Shown here: piece after piece, positions 24,499 to 32,417 of the stretch
How positions within the stretch are numbered: the first letter of the stretch is position 1
How the letters are laid out: each line of letters begins with the position of its first letter
IMG/VR virus record: IMGVR_UViG_3300035193_000072
Location: 1 to 41,710 of that record
Length of the DNA stretch: 41,710 nucleotides
DNA from: a virus
Strand: one strand, 5' to 3'
Translations under genes and position numbers: made by a program
Notes under the pieces: generated by a model
The model's input: the letters and a program-made list of their open reading frames with translations, nothing else
What the model was told of the DNA's origin: nothing
Database searches by the model: none

Positions 24499-25338
24499 TT
24501 TATTTGTCACCTCCTCAAAATTTTTGTTTAAGTTACCCCTAGCCTTATTTTCTATATTATCTTCTATCACCTCCTCTAATATAATTGTCTGATCCCCATT
24601 TTCACTTAAAGAAACAGGTTTCATTCCCTTCAGAAAAGGTCGATTTGTTAATCCTCCTCCTAACAAAGTAGGCCCGTGATTCACAGAAACTTCTTCATCA
24701 TAAGAATTTCCTTCATCATCTTGTTTTTCTAAAAAATAAAATTCTTTATAATTATCTGTATATGATGAAGAAAAATATATAAATTCTTTATTTGACACAG
24801 ATTCTTTACCTTTTTTAGTCCATTCTACTTCAGCCATTAAAGCATTATCTTCTTTAAAAAGCTTTTTAACCCAAGCAGAAGCTCCCCAATCTGGAAAATG
24901 ATTAAAATCAAAAGCTATTTGTTCTTGAGGAATATTAGCATTAAAATTGGCAATCATTTTGTCAAAAAAAGCTTCATCAAAAATTATTCTTCCATACCAA
25001 GGGTGCATAAATTTCCCTTGTTTTAAGATTTGAACAGTGCTAGTCTTTTTTGAAGCTAAATCTTTTTCTTCCGGAAAAGTTACTGGAAAAGAAAACTTCC
25101 TGACAGGAGAGATATCTGCAGATAAGATTGATTCTTGATCTTTAAGCCAATCGTTATAATCTTTCATTAATTCTCTATATTCATCAGAATCTTCTGAAAG
25201 ATTAGATAATCTATTTAATTCATCATCATTAAGATCTCCACTTTTTTTAAGAGAAGCCGTACATATAGCATATGCAGAACTCTTACTTTTTCCTTTTTTT
25301 TGTAATTCAGCTACACATTTATCTAAAATTTCAGGCAT
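23773..25338 (-). CDS. Prohead protease, Mu I-like, with scaffold-like C-terminus
   Basis: A 521-residue protein. The ATG at 25338 follows AGGAGG at six bases; a TTG 27 bases upstream has no site. The first 30 residues (PEILDKCVAELQKKGKSKSS, then AYAICTASLKK) match an N-terminal motif I know from some phage head proteases. The protease domain, about 85-250 (YGRIIFDEAFFDKMIANFNA, then IAFDFNHFPDWG, then GPTLLGGGLTNRPF), has the layout of Mu-like I proteins. From residue 281 a long coiled coil follows (scaffold-like), then an Ala/Ser-rich tail. In Mu and lambda this class matures the head, with the scaffold encoded by an internal start, as seems true here. Confidence 0.8.
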   Translation of the reverse strand: MPEILDKCVAELQKKGKSKSSAYAICTASLKKSGDLNDDELNRLSNLSEDSDEYRELMKDYNDWLKDQESILSADISPVRKFSFPVTFPEEKDLASKKTSTVQILKQGKFMHPWYGRIIFDEAFFDKMIANFNANIPQEQIAFDFNHFPDWGASAWVKKLFKEDNALMAEVEWTKKGKESVSNKEFIYFSSSYTDNYKEFYFLEKQDDEGNSYDEEVSVNHGPTLLGGGLTNRPFLKGMKPVSLSENGDQTIILEEVIEDNIENKARGNLNKNFEEVTNKMAKTIEELKVEQKNLSDQIEDLKGKDDDESKAKVKELSDKVKGLNDQITSMEKTTEDKEKELSETKTALEAEKEKTKELEKKLSDQKAANDDNASKIKDLSDSVTKLLNERKETNIRVYNESVKSTIRDLKDAGAFPSMIAVMEPVLLSDQGRSVTINLSEGEGENKKDITKDLSTIFKEIVQAIPEENRFSDKEESESVTTLNGATGKELSEDDVQKYADEHKLSYEDALIALDKEGKLV

Positions 25339-25391
25339 TTTATCCCTCCTGTTAATCTTATCCAATATAAGAATGTATTAATTCAGATATA

Positions 25392-25420
25392 AATATAATA
25401 TAATGACTAAAAATTACCAA
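25392..25420 (-). promoter_or_regulatory. Promoter candidate for the head operon
   Basis: On the minus strand, TTGGTA and TATATT are separated by 17 bases and lie about 50 bases before the protease start, in the 171 bp between the protease gene and the 110-residue protein. It is a good sigma70-type match in an otherwise non-coding gap, at the junction between the sugar genes and the head genes. The surrounding DNA is very AT-rich, so chance matches are common. Confidence 0.4.
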
Positions 25421-25509
25421 GAAAAAATTTCACAATCATAAATCTCTTTTAAAAAAATATCTAATAAAAATTAAATAAAATAATTTATTAAATTCTTATA
25501 ATTTTGACA

Positions 25510-25842
25510 TTATATTTCAAAAACAATCATCAAAATGTCAGCTTCATATACACATTTCTCAGACAGACTAGAATCAAGATCCTCATTAGAAGTGACCCGA
25601 ACAGTTATTTTATAAGTATTTCCAGTCAATCCTCCCTTAACCCCTATTATCACAGACATTTCTGTACTGGATATATTACTTCCTTCAATAACTGCATCAG
25701 TAACATCTGTTCCATTTAAAGTCGCTATAACTTCTTTAGAAGATATTACCGCTGATACTTTATTCAATTCTTTAGAAAAATCTACTTCTATATTATATTG
25801 CTCATTAGGCTGTTTTTTAAAAGAGTTAGGACTAGTCGGCAT
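25510..25842 (-). CDS. Small beta-sandwich structural protein
   Basis: A 110-residue protein with AAGGAGAAAAAA before the ATG. The sequence (NEQYNIEVDFSKELNKVSAV, then STEMSVIIGVKGGLTGNTYK, then ITVRVTSNEDLDSSL) is the rhythm of small Ig-like proteins seen in phage head and tail operons, with an alternating strand pattern and a GNTYKITVRVTS strand. It lacks a signal peptide, in contrast to the secreted group at 32.4-36.7 kb. Position upstream of the protease suggests a head-related role. It cannot be defined further. Confidence 0.6.
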   Translation of the reverse strand: MPTSPNSFKKQPNEQYNIEVDFSKELNKVSAVISSKEVIATLNGTDVTDAVIEGSNISSTEMSVIIGVKGGLTGNTYKITVRVTSNEDLDSSLSEKCVYEADILMIVFEI

Positions 25843-25853
25843 TTTTTTCTCCT

Positions 25854-26354
25854 TTAATAAATTTTATTAAATATCTCATATATAAATGTAATTGCATAAT
25901 CAGGCAAAATAATTTTATCTTTGTTTTTTTCATAATATATTTGAGCAGTATCATTAAACTTAAACCCCATAGCCATCCAGTCAATGATCATATGAACACA
26001 ATTTATTTCCCACTCATAGGGACTTACATATTCTTGTTTTGTCCAATTTTCCCAATGATGAGGATTATTTTCTTTATGATGCTCCCATGCCCTATCTAAA
26101 GACAACGGAGTAAAGGCGGTCGCCCCCTGGAAAAATGCTTCTCTATATTGCACAAATTCAAATTCAGAGAATTTAGATAAATCATGGTTATATATTTCGT
26201 TGTCTAAAGTCTGGTAAACATAATCATCTAAGATAAACCTCATATCCTCACATTTGCTTTTTAAAATCTCCCATGCTTTTTGAACATTAGATAAATGTTC
26301 TTCAAGATAATCAAGATATTCTCTCGTTCTTTTTATATATTCATATCCTTTCAC
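25854..26354 (-). CDS. DUF5662-like protein
   Basis: A 166-residue protein using GTG as start, with AAGGAG at six bases before it. The motifs NHDLSKFSEFEF, RAWEHHKENNPHHWENW and CVHMIIDWMAMGFKFNDTA match my memory of DUF5662, a phage and bacterial family with conserved His and Asp residues that look like an HD-type metal site (H/D pairs in an all-helical fold). The reaction is unknown. It follows the glycosyltransferase pair, so a role in nucleotide or sugar metabolism is possible but unproven. Confidence 0.65.
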   Translation of the reverse strand: MKGYEYIKRTREYLDYLEEHLSNVQKAWEILKSKCEDMRFILDDYVYQTLDNEIYNHDLSKFSEFEFVQYREAFFQGATAFTPLSLDRAWEHHKENNPHHWENWTKQEYVSPYEWEINCVHMIIDWMAMGFKFNDTAQIYYEKNKDKIILPDYAITFIYEIFNKIY

Positions 26355-26366
26355 TTTTTTCTCCTT

Positions 26367-27389
26367 TTATTTCCACCAAGCTTCTAAATATTTTTGATCT
26401 TTAGTTTCCCAATATTTTAAAAGAGTCTGTCTATCATGCCCTGATATAAAAGAAAAATCTGGACCAAATTCATAATACTTTTTCTCTATAGGATTAAGTT
26501 TAAGCTGACGACGAACTTTTGATTCAGCATGTAAATGTCTCAACCCTAATACTTTTCTAAAAGTAGCCTTTGTAGATCCAGGGGGTTTAAAATGAGCTTC
26601 ATCTGGATTAACAACAGGAACAACTTTTAATTTTTTATGATGAATCCATTCCCCCATTCTTCTTTCTGCATTACCTATATTAAAATAATATAATTTTTCT
26701 AAATATTCTTCCCAAATAGCCAAAGCAATATCCATTTTACAGAGCCATGCCATTGTCCCGCAATATTTTTTTTCAGGAATATATTCACAAGCTATTATAT
26801 CATTATCTCCAAGCATTTCTCTTAATTCTTCAAGACCTTTCGGCCTTTCCATTATACAATCTCCATTTAAGTTAAACAAATATTCAAATCCAAAAGATTT
26901 CAATAATTTAAGGCCATAAAACATATTCCAAGCATGAGGAATTCCTACTCCTCCTCCCCATGTCTTATGCTTAACTATCAAAGAATCTGCTAACATCATA
27001 GCTTCAGCAGAAGGCATTCTTTGTTCAACCTTAATATTATTATTATGAAAAGGATTGTCATACGCTAACAAAGTAAAATACCCTGTTTGATGGCAAGACA
27101 AAAGGCTTGCTCTTAAAAACTCTAAATGATTGGAACAAGCTGGAACTATTATAGATAAATCTTTTTGCATCTTTACTATCTTATCATTATCTCTATTATT
27201 ATTTTGATAGACCTTTTCTTCTTCATCCCACCATTTCTGATATTGATGATCTGAGATCTCTAAATTTGGATTTTTATGATGCTGAGAAACTTTCTCTTCT
27301 AGCCAATCTAGCCTCCACTTATACAGAGAGCAAGGGTCAAATGGTTCTTCTTTCTCATTCCAATTCTTAACAAAAATCTTTTTATCCAT
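26367..27389 (-). CDS. GT-A type glycosyltransferase-like protein
   Basis: A 340-residue protein starting two bases after the stop of the large glycosyltransferase. An N-terminal 75-residue extension is followed by LSIIVPACSNHLEFLRASLL (78-97), the nucleotide-sugar-binding strand and helix of family-2-like GT-A enzymes. A WGGGVGIPHAWNMFYG segment (144-159) and FNLNGDCIM (172-180) follow, where NGD sits at the DxD-type metal site. The aromatic C-terminus (LLKYWETKDQKYLEAWW) is unusual. It probably adds a sugar to a surface glycan or a virion protein. Donor and acceptor are unknown. It has no membrane segment. Confidence 0.75.
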   Translation of the reverse strand: MDKKIFVKNWNEKEEPFDPCSLYKWRLDWLEEKVSQHHKNPNLEISDHQYQKWWDEEEKVYQNNNRDNDKIVKMQKDLSIIVPACSNHLEFLRASLLSCHQTGYFTLLAYDNPFHNNNIKVEQRMPSAEAMMLADSLIVKHKTWGGGVGIPHAWNMFYGLKLLKSFGFEYLFNLNGDCIMERPKGLEELREMLGDNDIIACEYIPEKKYCGTMAWLCKMDIALAIWEEYLEKLYYFNIGNAERRMGEWIHHKKLKVVPVVNPDEAHFKPPGSTKATFRKVLGLRHLHAESKVRRQLKLNPIEKKYYEFGPDFSFISGHDRQTLLKYWETKDQKYLEAWWK

Positions 27390-27391
27390 AA

Positions 27392-30271
27392 CTAATCCAA
27401 TATTGCTTTAATCCAGTGTTCAGGAACGAATTTTTCTTTTGCTATAATATGAGCATCTGCCCCCATTCTCATTCTTAAGTCTGGATCTATTAATTTTTCC
27501 ATGGCTATTATATGATCATCAATAGTTCCACACAAAAACCCTCCTGCCTTTACCTTACCAGCCAATCCACTCAATCTATCTTTAGCTCCTGAGTGATTAT
27601 CAGCTATAACTGGCAATCCTGAAGCCATTGCTTCCATTATCACTTTTGGCCCCATGTCTAAATATCCTTTAGGCAAATAATACCAGAAAACATTTCCTAA
27701 TCTAAGAAAATCCCAAACAGCAGGTTGATTTCTCCTATGCTCCCAAACTATTCCTCCATTTTGATGACTAGTTTTTTTATCTAAAAAAGACGGAGAAGGC
27801 ATTAAGTGTAATTGAGCAGAATTAAATCTATTTTGAATTTCTTTAACTATTTCATTAAAATTTCTAGGGTATTTAGTATCTCCTTGACTACTATGCCTTA
27901 TTAATTTTAGATTTCCTGAATAATCTCTATTTTCAAATATTTCAAAAAATTTAGAAAGATCTACAGGAGGAGGAAGAATGTAAGTAGAGGAAGTAGGTAC
28001 TCTTCCTTTAAACTCTGTTCTGAGGCTATTATTTAAGAAAATATAAGCATTCCAACCTTTAGTCCATCCAATGTTGCCTATATCTCCTAATCTATAATTA
28101 ACAGCCATAACCTTTTTTGAAGCCTTCGACGCATCAAATAAGCTTGCTAATGCGTCTAGTTTAAAATCCCACACCCAATCATTAGTATATAACAACATGA
28201 CATCACATGGCTCTTTAATAATATCTAAATCATCATAACATTTAATATCCTTATGCCCCTTTTTTCTAAATGTTCCAGAAGGCCCTTTTGGAGAAACATA
28301 CTCTACGGTCCACCCTAATTCTAAAACCCTATTCATGATCCAAGTTGTAGAACTTTCAGCTCCTCCTTCTCCTCTTCCGTTAAATACCATTCTGAAAATC
28401 TTTTTAGGCTTTCCAGTTATTTCTTTTATTGTATTTTTAAATTCTTTGGAAAAGTCATTTCCTTCATTTTTTACAGATTTTATTCCAAAAATTCTTTTAA
28501 AAGGATCATCTAATTTTTCATCTTCTTTATTAACAAATTTAAGATCTTTATACTGCCATAATCTACATCTATGTCCTCCATCAGCTATTTTTATAAATTT
28601 ATTTAACAAATATTTAGCTTGCCATTTTTCTTCAGCTTTTCTTCCAGCATCATGAATTATAACATAAGCTCCTAATTCTGAAGAAAGTCTTATAGAATGC
28701 TCTCTATTTTCTCCTCCAAAAGGGCCATCCACAAAAACAAGATCAAATCCATCATTTATTAATTTTTCTTTAAGAAAATTTTCATATGTTCCATCCCATT
28801 TAATTATTTCAACGTTATCTCCCATCTGAGATTTAATATGATTGATACTTTCTTTTTGATCATCAACAGTTACTATTTTTTCAACTAAATCAGAAATCAA
28901 TAAAGTTGATAATCCTGAACCAAATTCAAGAACTGTTTCGATATTATTCTTTTTAATAAAATCTTTAATAAATAACCAATCCCTTTCAGTAATACTACTT
29001 CCTCCCCACTCATATCCAAATTTCTTAGGATCTTCTTTAGCTCTTATTTCAATAGGCTGAGGAGCTTCAGATTTAACCGAAATAGGATTAGGAAGTATTG
29101 GAATTCTTGGAACATCTCTAACCAATCTTCCTCCTCTGTAATAAGAATTAATCGCTGAAACTATCTGTTCTGGATCTATTATACCAACACATTTAGGATA
29201 TCTTATTATTTCACTATCAATATTATTAGTAATTATACTTTCACAAGTTTTTTCAAGATCACAATGCCAACAAGCTGTTGGAAATCCTTTTTTATCAACA
29301 GTGCAAGGCAAACACCCATCAGTAGAAAGATATCTATGACCAGGATAGTGCGTGAATCTAGAAGGCTCTCTTGCTCCAGCTACTACCACGCAAGGCAAAT
29401 TAAAAGCAGCGGCCAGATGCATATGAAAACTCACCAATCCAATTGACCCTTCTGCTCTATAAAATAGTTTTATTAAATCTCTTATTCCTGTTTTAGAATC
29501 TTGAGTTTTTCCAAGAAAATCTACAACATTTTCACCTTGCAATTTTTGATGAGAATGCTTGCCTCCAACTTGACCTATTTGAACAAATTTAATTTTTGGC
29601 AACAAATTAACAACTTTCTGCCACCTATAAAAAGGGTAAGTTTTAGCAGTCCAATCTCCTTTCTCTCCAGCATTTATTATCCAATATGGAGAATCTACTA
29701 GAGGAGGTTTATTAATTTCTTCTTTGGCCATATATATATCAGGGCGAATTGGGCCTTGAGGAATATTTATCCCTAATTTATCTTCAATACTTATTCTAAA
29801 AGCATTAGCAAAATGCCTGTCATCTCTATTACTAGCATTTGTAAGATATCCGGGACCTATTTTAATTATTTCAGCATTTTTTTCATTTAAAGATCTATCA
29901 AGAAGAGGATTATTGTCCCAAATATGCATAGCAGTTGTTTGAACATTTATTGGACAATCAGGAAAAGCTTTTTTAAAATCCCTTACTCCTGCAGACATCA
30001 TCAATATATCCCCAATAGCCATTCTGTTACTAAAAACTATTGGTCTTAACTCAAATGGGTCTTTAAGTTTGCCTATCTGCAAATTTTTTAATGAAATCAA
30101 ATCATCAATTATTTCTTCTTCTTCTTTTTCATTAAAAGTAGTATGATGATGAATATGTCCATCATGATATTTTATTGAAATTGAAACATCCTTAGCCGTT
30201 TTTTCTCTAACTTGAGGAATTTTATTAATTTTTTTAGCTTGTTCTTTTAAAATGTTAATTAAATCTGACAT
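27392..30271 (-). CDS. Three-domain GT9-methyltransferase-GT4 fusion
   Basis: A 959-residue protein with AAAGGAGACAATAA before the ATG. Residues about 76-375 look like a GT9 (heptosyltransferase-type) enzyme: SNRMAIGDILMMSAGVRDFK at the start, INAGEKGDWTAKTYPFYRW, then GSIGLVSFHMHLAAAFNLPC. About 415-575 is a class I SAM methyltransferase-like domain (VLEFGSGLSTLLI at 447-459, IVTVDD, LVFVDGPFGG at 511-520). About 625-959 is a GT4-type domain (NGRGEGGAESSTTWIMN, then VIMEAMASGLPVIADNHSGA). Five cysteines (320, 323, 334, 337, 343) cluster at the GT9 end. It likely builds and methylates a glycan chain, on either the virion or the host surface. Confidence 0.8.
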   Translation of the reverse strand: MSDLINILKEQAKKINKIPQVREKTAKDVSISIKYHDGHIHHHTTFNEKEEEEIIDDLISLKNLQIGKLKDPFELRPIVFSNRMAIGDILMMSAGVRDFKKAFPDCPINVQTTAMHIWDNNPLLDRSLNEKNAEIIKIGPGYLTNASNRDDRHFANAFRISIEDKLGINIPQGPIRPDIYMAKEEINKPPLVDSPYWIINAGEKGDWTAKTYPFYRWQKVVNLLPKIKFVQIGQVGGKHSHQKLQGENVVDFLGKTQDSKTGIRDLIKLFYRAEGSIGLVSFHMHLAAAFNLPCVVVAGAREPSRFTHYPGHRYLSTDGCLPCTVDKKGFPTACWHCDLEKTCESIITNNIDSEIIRYPKCVGIIDPEQIVSAINSYYRGGRLVRDVPRIPILPNPISVKSEAPQPIEIRAKEDPKKFGYEWGGSSITERDWLFIKDFIKKNNIETVLEFGSGLSTLLISDLVEKIVTVDDQKESINHIKSQMGDNVEIIKWDGTYENFLKEKLINDGFDLVFVDGPFGGENREHSIRLSSELGAYVIIHDAGRKAEEKWQAKYLLNKFIKIADGGHRCRLWQYKDLKFVNKEDEKLDDPFKRIFGIKSVKNEGNDFSKEFKNTIKEITGKPKKIFRMVFNGRGEGGAESSTTWIMNRVLELGWTVEYVSPKGPSGTFRKKGHKDIKCYDDLDIIKEPCDVMLLYTNDWVWDFKLDALASLFDASKASKKVMAVNYRLGDIGNIGWTKGWNAYIFLNNSLRTEFKGRVPTSSTYILPPPVDLSKFFEIFENRDYSGNLKLIRHSSQGDTKYPRNFNEIVKEIQNRFNSAQLHLMPSPSFLDKKTSHQNGGIVWEHRRNQPAVWDFLRLGNVFWYYLPKGYLDMGPKVIMEAMASGLPVIADNHSGAKDRLSGLAGKVKAGGFLCGTIDDHIIAMEKLIDPDLRMRMGADAHIIAKEKFVPEHWIKAILD

Positions 30272-30408
30272 TTATTGTCTCCTTTATTATTAAAAAATGG
30301 CTAAATTATTATAATTATTTCGTATAAATAAACTTATTTTTTTAAAGCATTTCATTTAAAAAAAAGAGAAGAATCATACATGTTTACTTAATATGCAGAA
30401 TTCTCCCC

Positions 30409-30434
30409 TTAATAAAATATTATTTTTTTATTAA
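30409..30434. repeat. AT-only inverted repeat in the gap after the holin
   Basis: TTAATAAAA and TTTTATTAA are perfect nine-base arms around an eight-base AT loop, 30 bases past the holin stop. The rest of the 192 bp gap (30272-30463) holds a GGGGAGAATTCTGC patch but no clear gene, tRNA or consensus promoter. The hairpin has no G-C pair and is at best a weak terminator. Confidence 0.3.
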
Positions 30435-30463
30435 CTAATCATAAAACAATTTTTATTTTTATA

Positions 30464-30784
30464 TTAAGTTTTATCAGCATTATAATCCACATTAGATATT
30501 ACAGATTTCTTTTTTCCAGGAATAACCTTCTTAAATCCAAGTTCATTAAGTCCCACGGCTGTAGCTCCCACCATAAATCCATTAATTCCATAATCTATAA
30601 TATTCTTTGCAATAAATGGAATGCTAGTATAGACCATTGTTAGGAATGCAAATCCTATACCTAAGATAATAGCAATCCATGGCTTCCATTTATTTGACAC
30701 ATTGAATGATTTATAAATTAACCCCAATACTATAGTAATAAACAAGGATGCGCCTACCGATCCTATTACAAGTTCATTTTCCAT
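30464..30784 (-). CDS. Phage holin-like protein, three membrane segments
   Basis: A 106-residue protein with GAAGGAGGATAT directly before the ATG. Three hydrophobic segments lie at about 5-27 (GSVGASLFITIVLGLIYKSF), 35-57 (KPWIAIILGIGFAFLTMVYT) and 62-84 (DYGINGFMVGATAVGLNEL), followed by a basic C-terminus. The third resembles the GFxVGAxAxGLxEL motif common in small phage holins. It lies near the amidase, which lacks its own export signal and so needs a holin. Length and topology fit class I holins. Family assignment is by pattern. Confidence 0.75.
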   Translation of the reverse strand: MENELVIGSVGASLFITIVLGLIYKSFNVSNKWKPWIAIILGIGFAFLTMVYTSIPFIAKNIIDYGINGFMVGATAVGLNELGFKKVIPGKKKSVISNVDYNADKT

Positions 30785-30806
30785 ATATCCTCCTTCATTT
30801 AAAAAA

Positions 30807-30977
30807 TTAATGAGAATTAATTATATCCATAATTTTGTCTTTACGAATCTCCTCACTATCTATGACCTGATCAACTTCTTCATCAGTCATTCCAGAGATC
30901 TTATTAATAGCTGCTTTTATCAATGAAGACAAAATTATATCAAACAAAATAACTTGTTTTTCAGTTAAATTTGCCAT
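30807..30977 (-). CDS. Small acidic protein in the lysis cassette
   Basis: A 56-residue protein (MANLTEKQVILFDIILSSLI, continuing KAAINKISGMTDEEVDQVI) with AAGGAGAGAATAAT before the ATG. It is shorter than common gene-calling cut-offs, yet its ribosome binding site, codon use and position between the holin and lipoprotein genes support it. It is amphipathic and helical with no strong membrane segment. It could be a lysis regulator or antiholin partner. The function is unknown. Confidence 0.7.
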   Translation of the reverse strand: MANLTEKQVILFDIILSSLIKAAINKISGMTDEEVDQVIDSEEIRKDKIMDIINSH

Positions 30978-31011
30978 ATTATTCTCTCCTTATCTTTAGA
31001 TCTTTATAAAA

Positions 31012-31389
31012 TTATTGTCTAACCACTAATATATCATAATTAATTAAAATCATTAACAATTTATTTCTTATTTCCAACCACACTTTTTCTTTAGAATCAG
31101 CATTACTAGAATTAAGAAAAAGCTTCCAAGCCCTCAAAGACAAGTCTGCTTCTCTAATTATAGGATCTATTTCTTTTTTGAATTCGGCTTTAGTTTTGAC
31201 CGAAGCCATGTCATAAGCATCAATATATTGCTGAGAAGCATCATTAAAAAAGCCCAACGCTTCAAGATATCTTTGCTCAGGAGTAAGATCTTTATCCACC
31301 ATTGAGCACCCCACGCTCATAGATAATAAATAAAAAAACATCATCAATATAACTATTCCAAATCCAAAAATTCCAATTCTTTCTTTCAT
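31012..31389 (-). CDS. Putative lipoprotein of the lysis region
   Basis: A 125-residue protein with TGGAGGATTTAAA before the ATG. A signal segment (MKERIGIFGFGIVILMMFFY, then LLSMSVGC) ends in a lipobox-like SVGC with the lipid-modified cysteine at position 28. The -3 residue is Ser where Leu is usual, so processing is uncertain. The mature part is helical (DLTPEQRYLEALGFFNDASQ). An outer-membrane lipoprotein beside holin and amidase genes suggests an outer spanin (Rz1-like), but it is longer than most. Confidence 0.6.
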   Translation of the reverse strand: MKERIGIFGFGIVILMMFFYLLSMSVGCSMVDKDLTPEQRYLEALGFFNDASQQYIDAYDMASVKTKAEFKKEIDPIIREADLSLRAWKLFLNSSNADSKEKVWLEIRNKLLMILINYDILVVRQ

Positions 31390-31434
31390 TTTAAATCCTC
31401 CATTAAAAATGTTAAGAAAAATCTTCTTCTAACA

Positions 31435-31464
31435 ATAATATATAAGTAAAAATATTTGATGTAA
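31435..31464 (-). promoter_or_regulatory. Promoter candidate for the lipoprotein-holin genes
   Basis: On the minus strand, TTACAT and TATTAT are 18 bases apart, about 45 bases before the lipoprotein ATG, inside the 141 bp gap after the amidase. A hairpin lies directly upstream of the -35 (31466-31493). A separate promoter would let the lysis genes be timed independently. Confidence 0.3.
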
Positions 31465-31465
31465 C

Positions 31466-31493
31466 TTCTCTGGCCCGGATTATCACCACAGAA
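31466..31493. repeat. Imperfect hairpin upstream of the lysis promoter candidate
   Basis: TTCTCTGG and CCACAGAA form an eight-base stem with one mismatch around a 12-base loop containing CCCGG, one of the few G/C-rich spots in this gap. It touches the -35 element of the promoter candidate at 31435-31464, so it could be an operator. It has no T-run and is not a typical terminator. Confidence 0.3.
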
Positions 31494-31530
31494 ATGTATT
31501 CTTAATATTCGTTCTTTATTTTATTTTCTA

Positions 31531-31953
31531 TTATAAAGATTGAATAAATTCATCAAATGGAAATAACTTTCCAGGACAAGTTTTATAATCTGCAAAATCT
31601 GAGTGTCTGAATATTCTTTCCTTCGGAATATTTAGTGTTTCCATTAACGAACGGATTAAATTTTTACCTACCATTAACTGAGATGATTCAGGGCCTTTTT
31701 TATCAAAGTTTCCTACCAAACAAATGCCAACAGATTTATAATTCATTCTTTGTTGTGAACAATGTACTCCAGGAACATTTAACATTCTTCCACATAAAAT
31801 CTCATAATGATCTCCAACCAACTCAATACCAAAATGGTATCCGATAGTGTTCCACCCTAATTCATGAACATGATATCTGCGTATAGCAGACCAAGATAAA
31901 ATATCATTATCTTCAGTCAATGAATGGTGCAATATTATATGAGTCGGAATCAT
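31531..31953 (-). CDS. N-acetylmuramoyl-L-alanine amidase, T7 lysozyme type
   Basis: A 140-residue Amidase_2 enzyme that cuts the bond between muramic acid and the first L-alanine of peptidoglycan. Zinc ligands align with T7 lysozyme: H9 (IILHHSLT), H117 (RHSDFAD) and C126 (KTCPG), with catalytic Y39 (IGYHF) and K124. The chain covers the whole fold and little else. No signal peptide is present, so it depends on the holin to reach the wall. It lies between the coiled-coil membrane protein and the lipoprotein. Family confidence is high. Confidence 0.93.
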   Translation of the reverse strand: MIPTHIILHHSLTEDNDILSWSAIRRYHVHELGWNTIGYHFGIELVGDHYEILCGRMLNVPGVHCSQQRMNYKSVGICLVGNFDKKGPESSQLMVGKNLIRSLMETLNIPKERIFRHSDFADYKTCPGKLFPFDEFIQSL

Positions 31954-31997
31954 TATTTATGCCTCTATTTAAACTTCATTAATGCTACAATTGCAAG

Positions 31998-32375
31998 CTA
32001 TTTCTTTAAACTGGCTTTCAATTCTGCAAGTAATTGTTTGATTTCTTCTACATCATTCCTAACTTCCTTGATATCATTTTTAGATTCTTTGGTATTATCA
32101 AGAATTGTTTCTTGCCTAATTTTTAAAGCAGTCGATTCATTTTGTAATACTTCGACATCTTCTTTAACTTTGGGCACATCCCTTGCATTAGCCCATGTGA
32201 TTAGAGCTCCTGCGCCGAATACCGTTATGATAATTACTATTATTGTACCTAATTTCCCCCATGTGACTTTTTTACCTGAGCATATCCTTATATCTACTAT
32301 ATCAATCTCAGCCTTATCCATTCTAGTCTCAATATCCTTAAGTTCTTTGCAATCTTTATCACAATGTTCTACCAT
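31998..32375 (-). CDS. Membrane-anchored coiled-coil protein, XhlA- or i-spanin-like
   Basis: A 125-residue protein. The ATG at 32375 is preceded by AGAGGG at six to seven bases; an upstream TTG has no site. A polar N-terminus with coiled-coil heptads (CKELKDIETRMDKAEIDIVD) leads to one membrane segment (KLGTIIVIIITVFGAGALIT, about 42-63), then a long coiled coil to the C-terminus (EVLQNESTALKIRQETILDN). XhlA-type and inner-spanin proteins have this layout. Beside an amidase, holin and lipoprotein it fits a spanin pair partner, but sequence motifs do not decide between the two. Confidence 0.65.
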   Translation of the reverse strand: MVEHCDKDCKELKDIETRMDKAEIDIVDIRICSGKKVTWGKLGTIIVIIITVFGAGALITWANARDVPKVKEDVEVLQNESTALKIRQETILDNTKESKNDIKEVRNDVEEIKQLLAELKASLKK

Positions 32376-32417
32376 AAAATTCCCTCTCTTCAACCCTCTT
32401 AGCTAAAGATTTAAAAA

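Noticed and set aside
31466-31493. Hairpin after the amidase as a terminator
   Set aside because: The stem has a mismatch and no T-run follows, so it was kept only as a possible operator.
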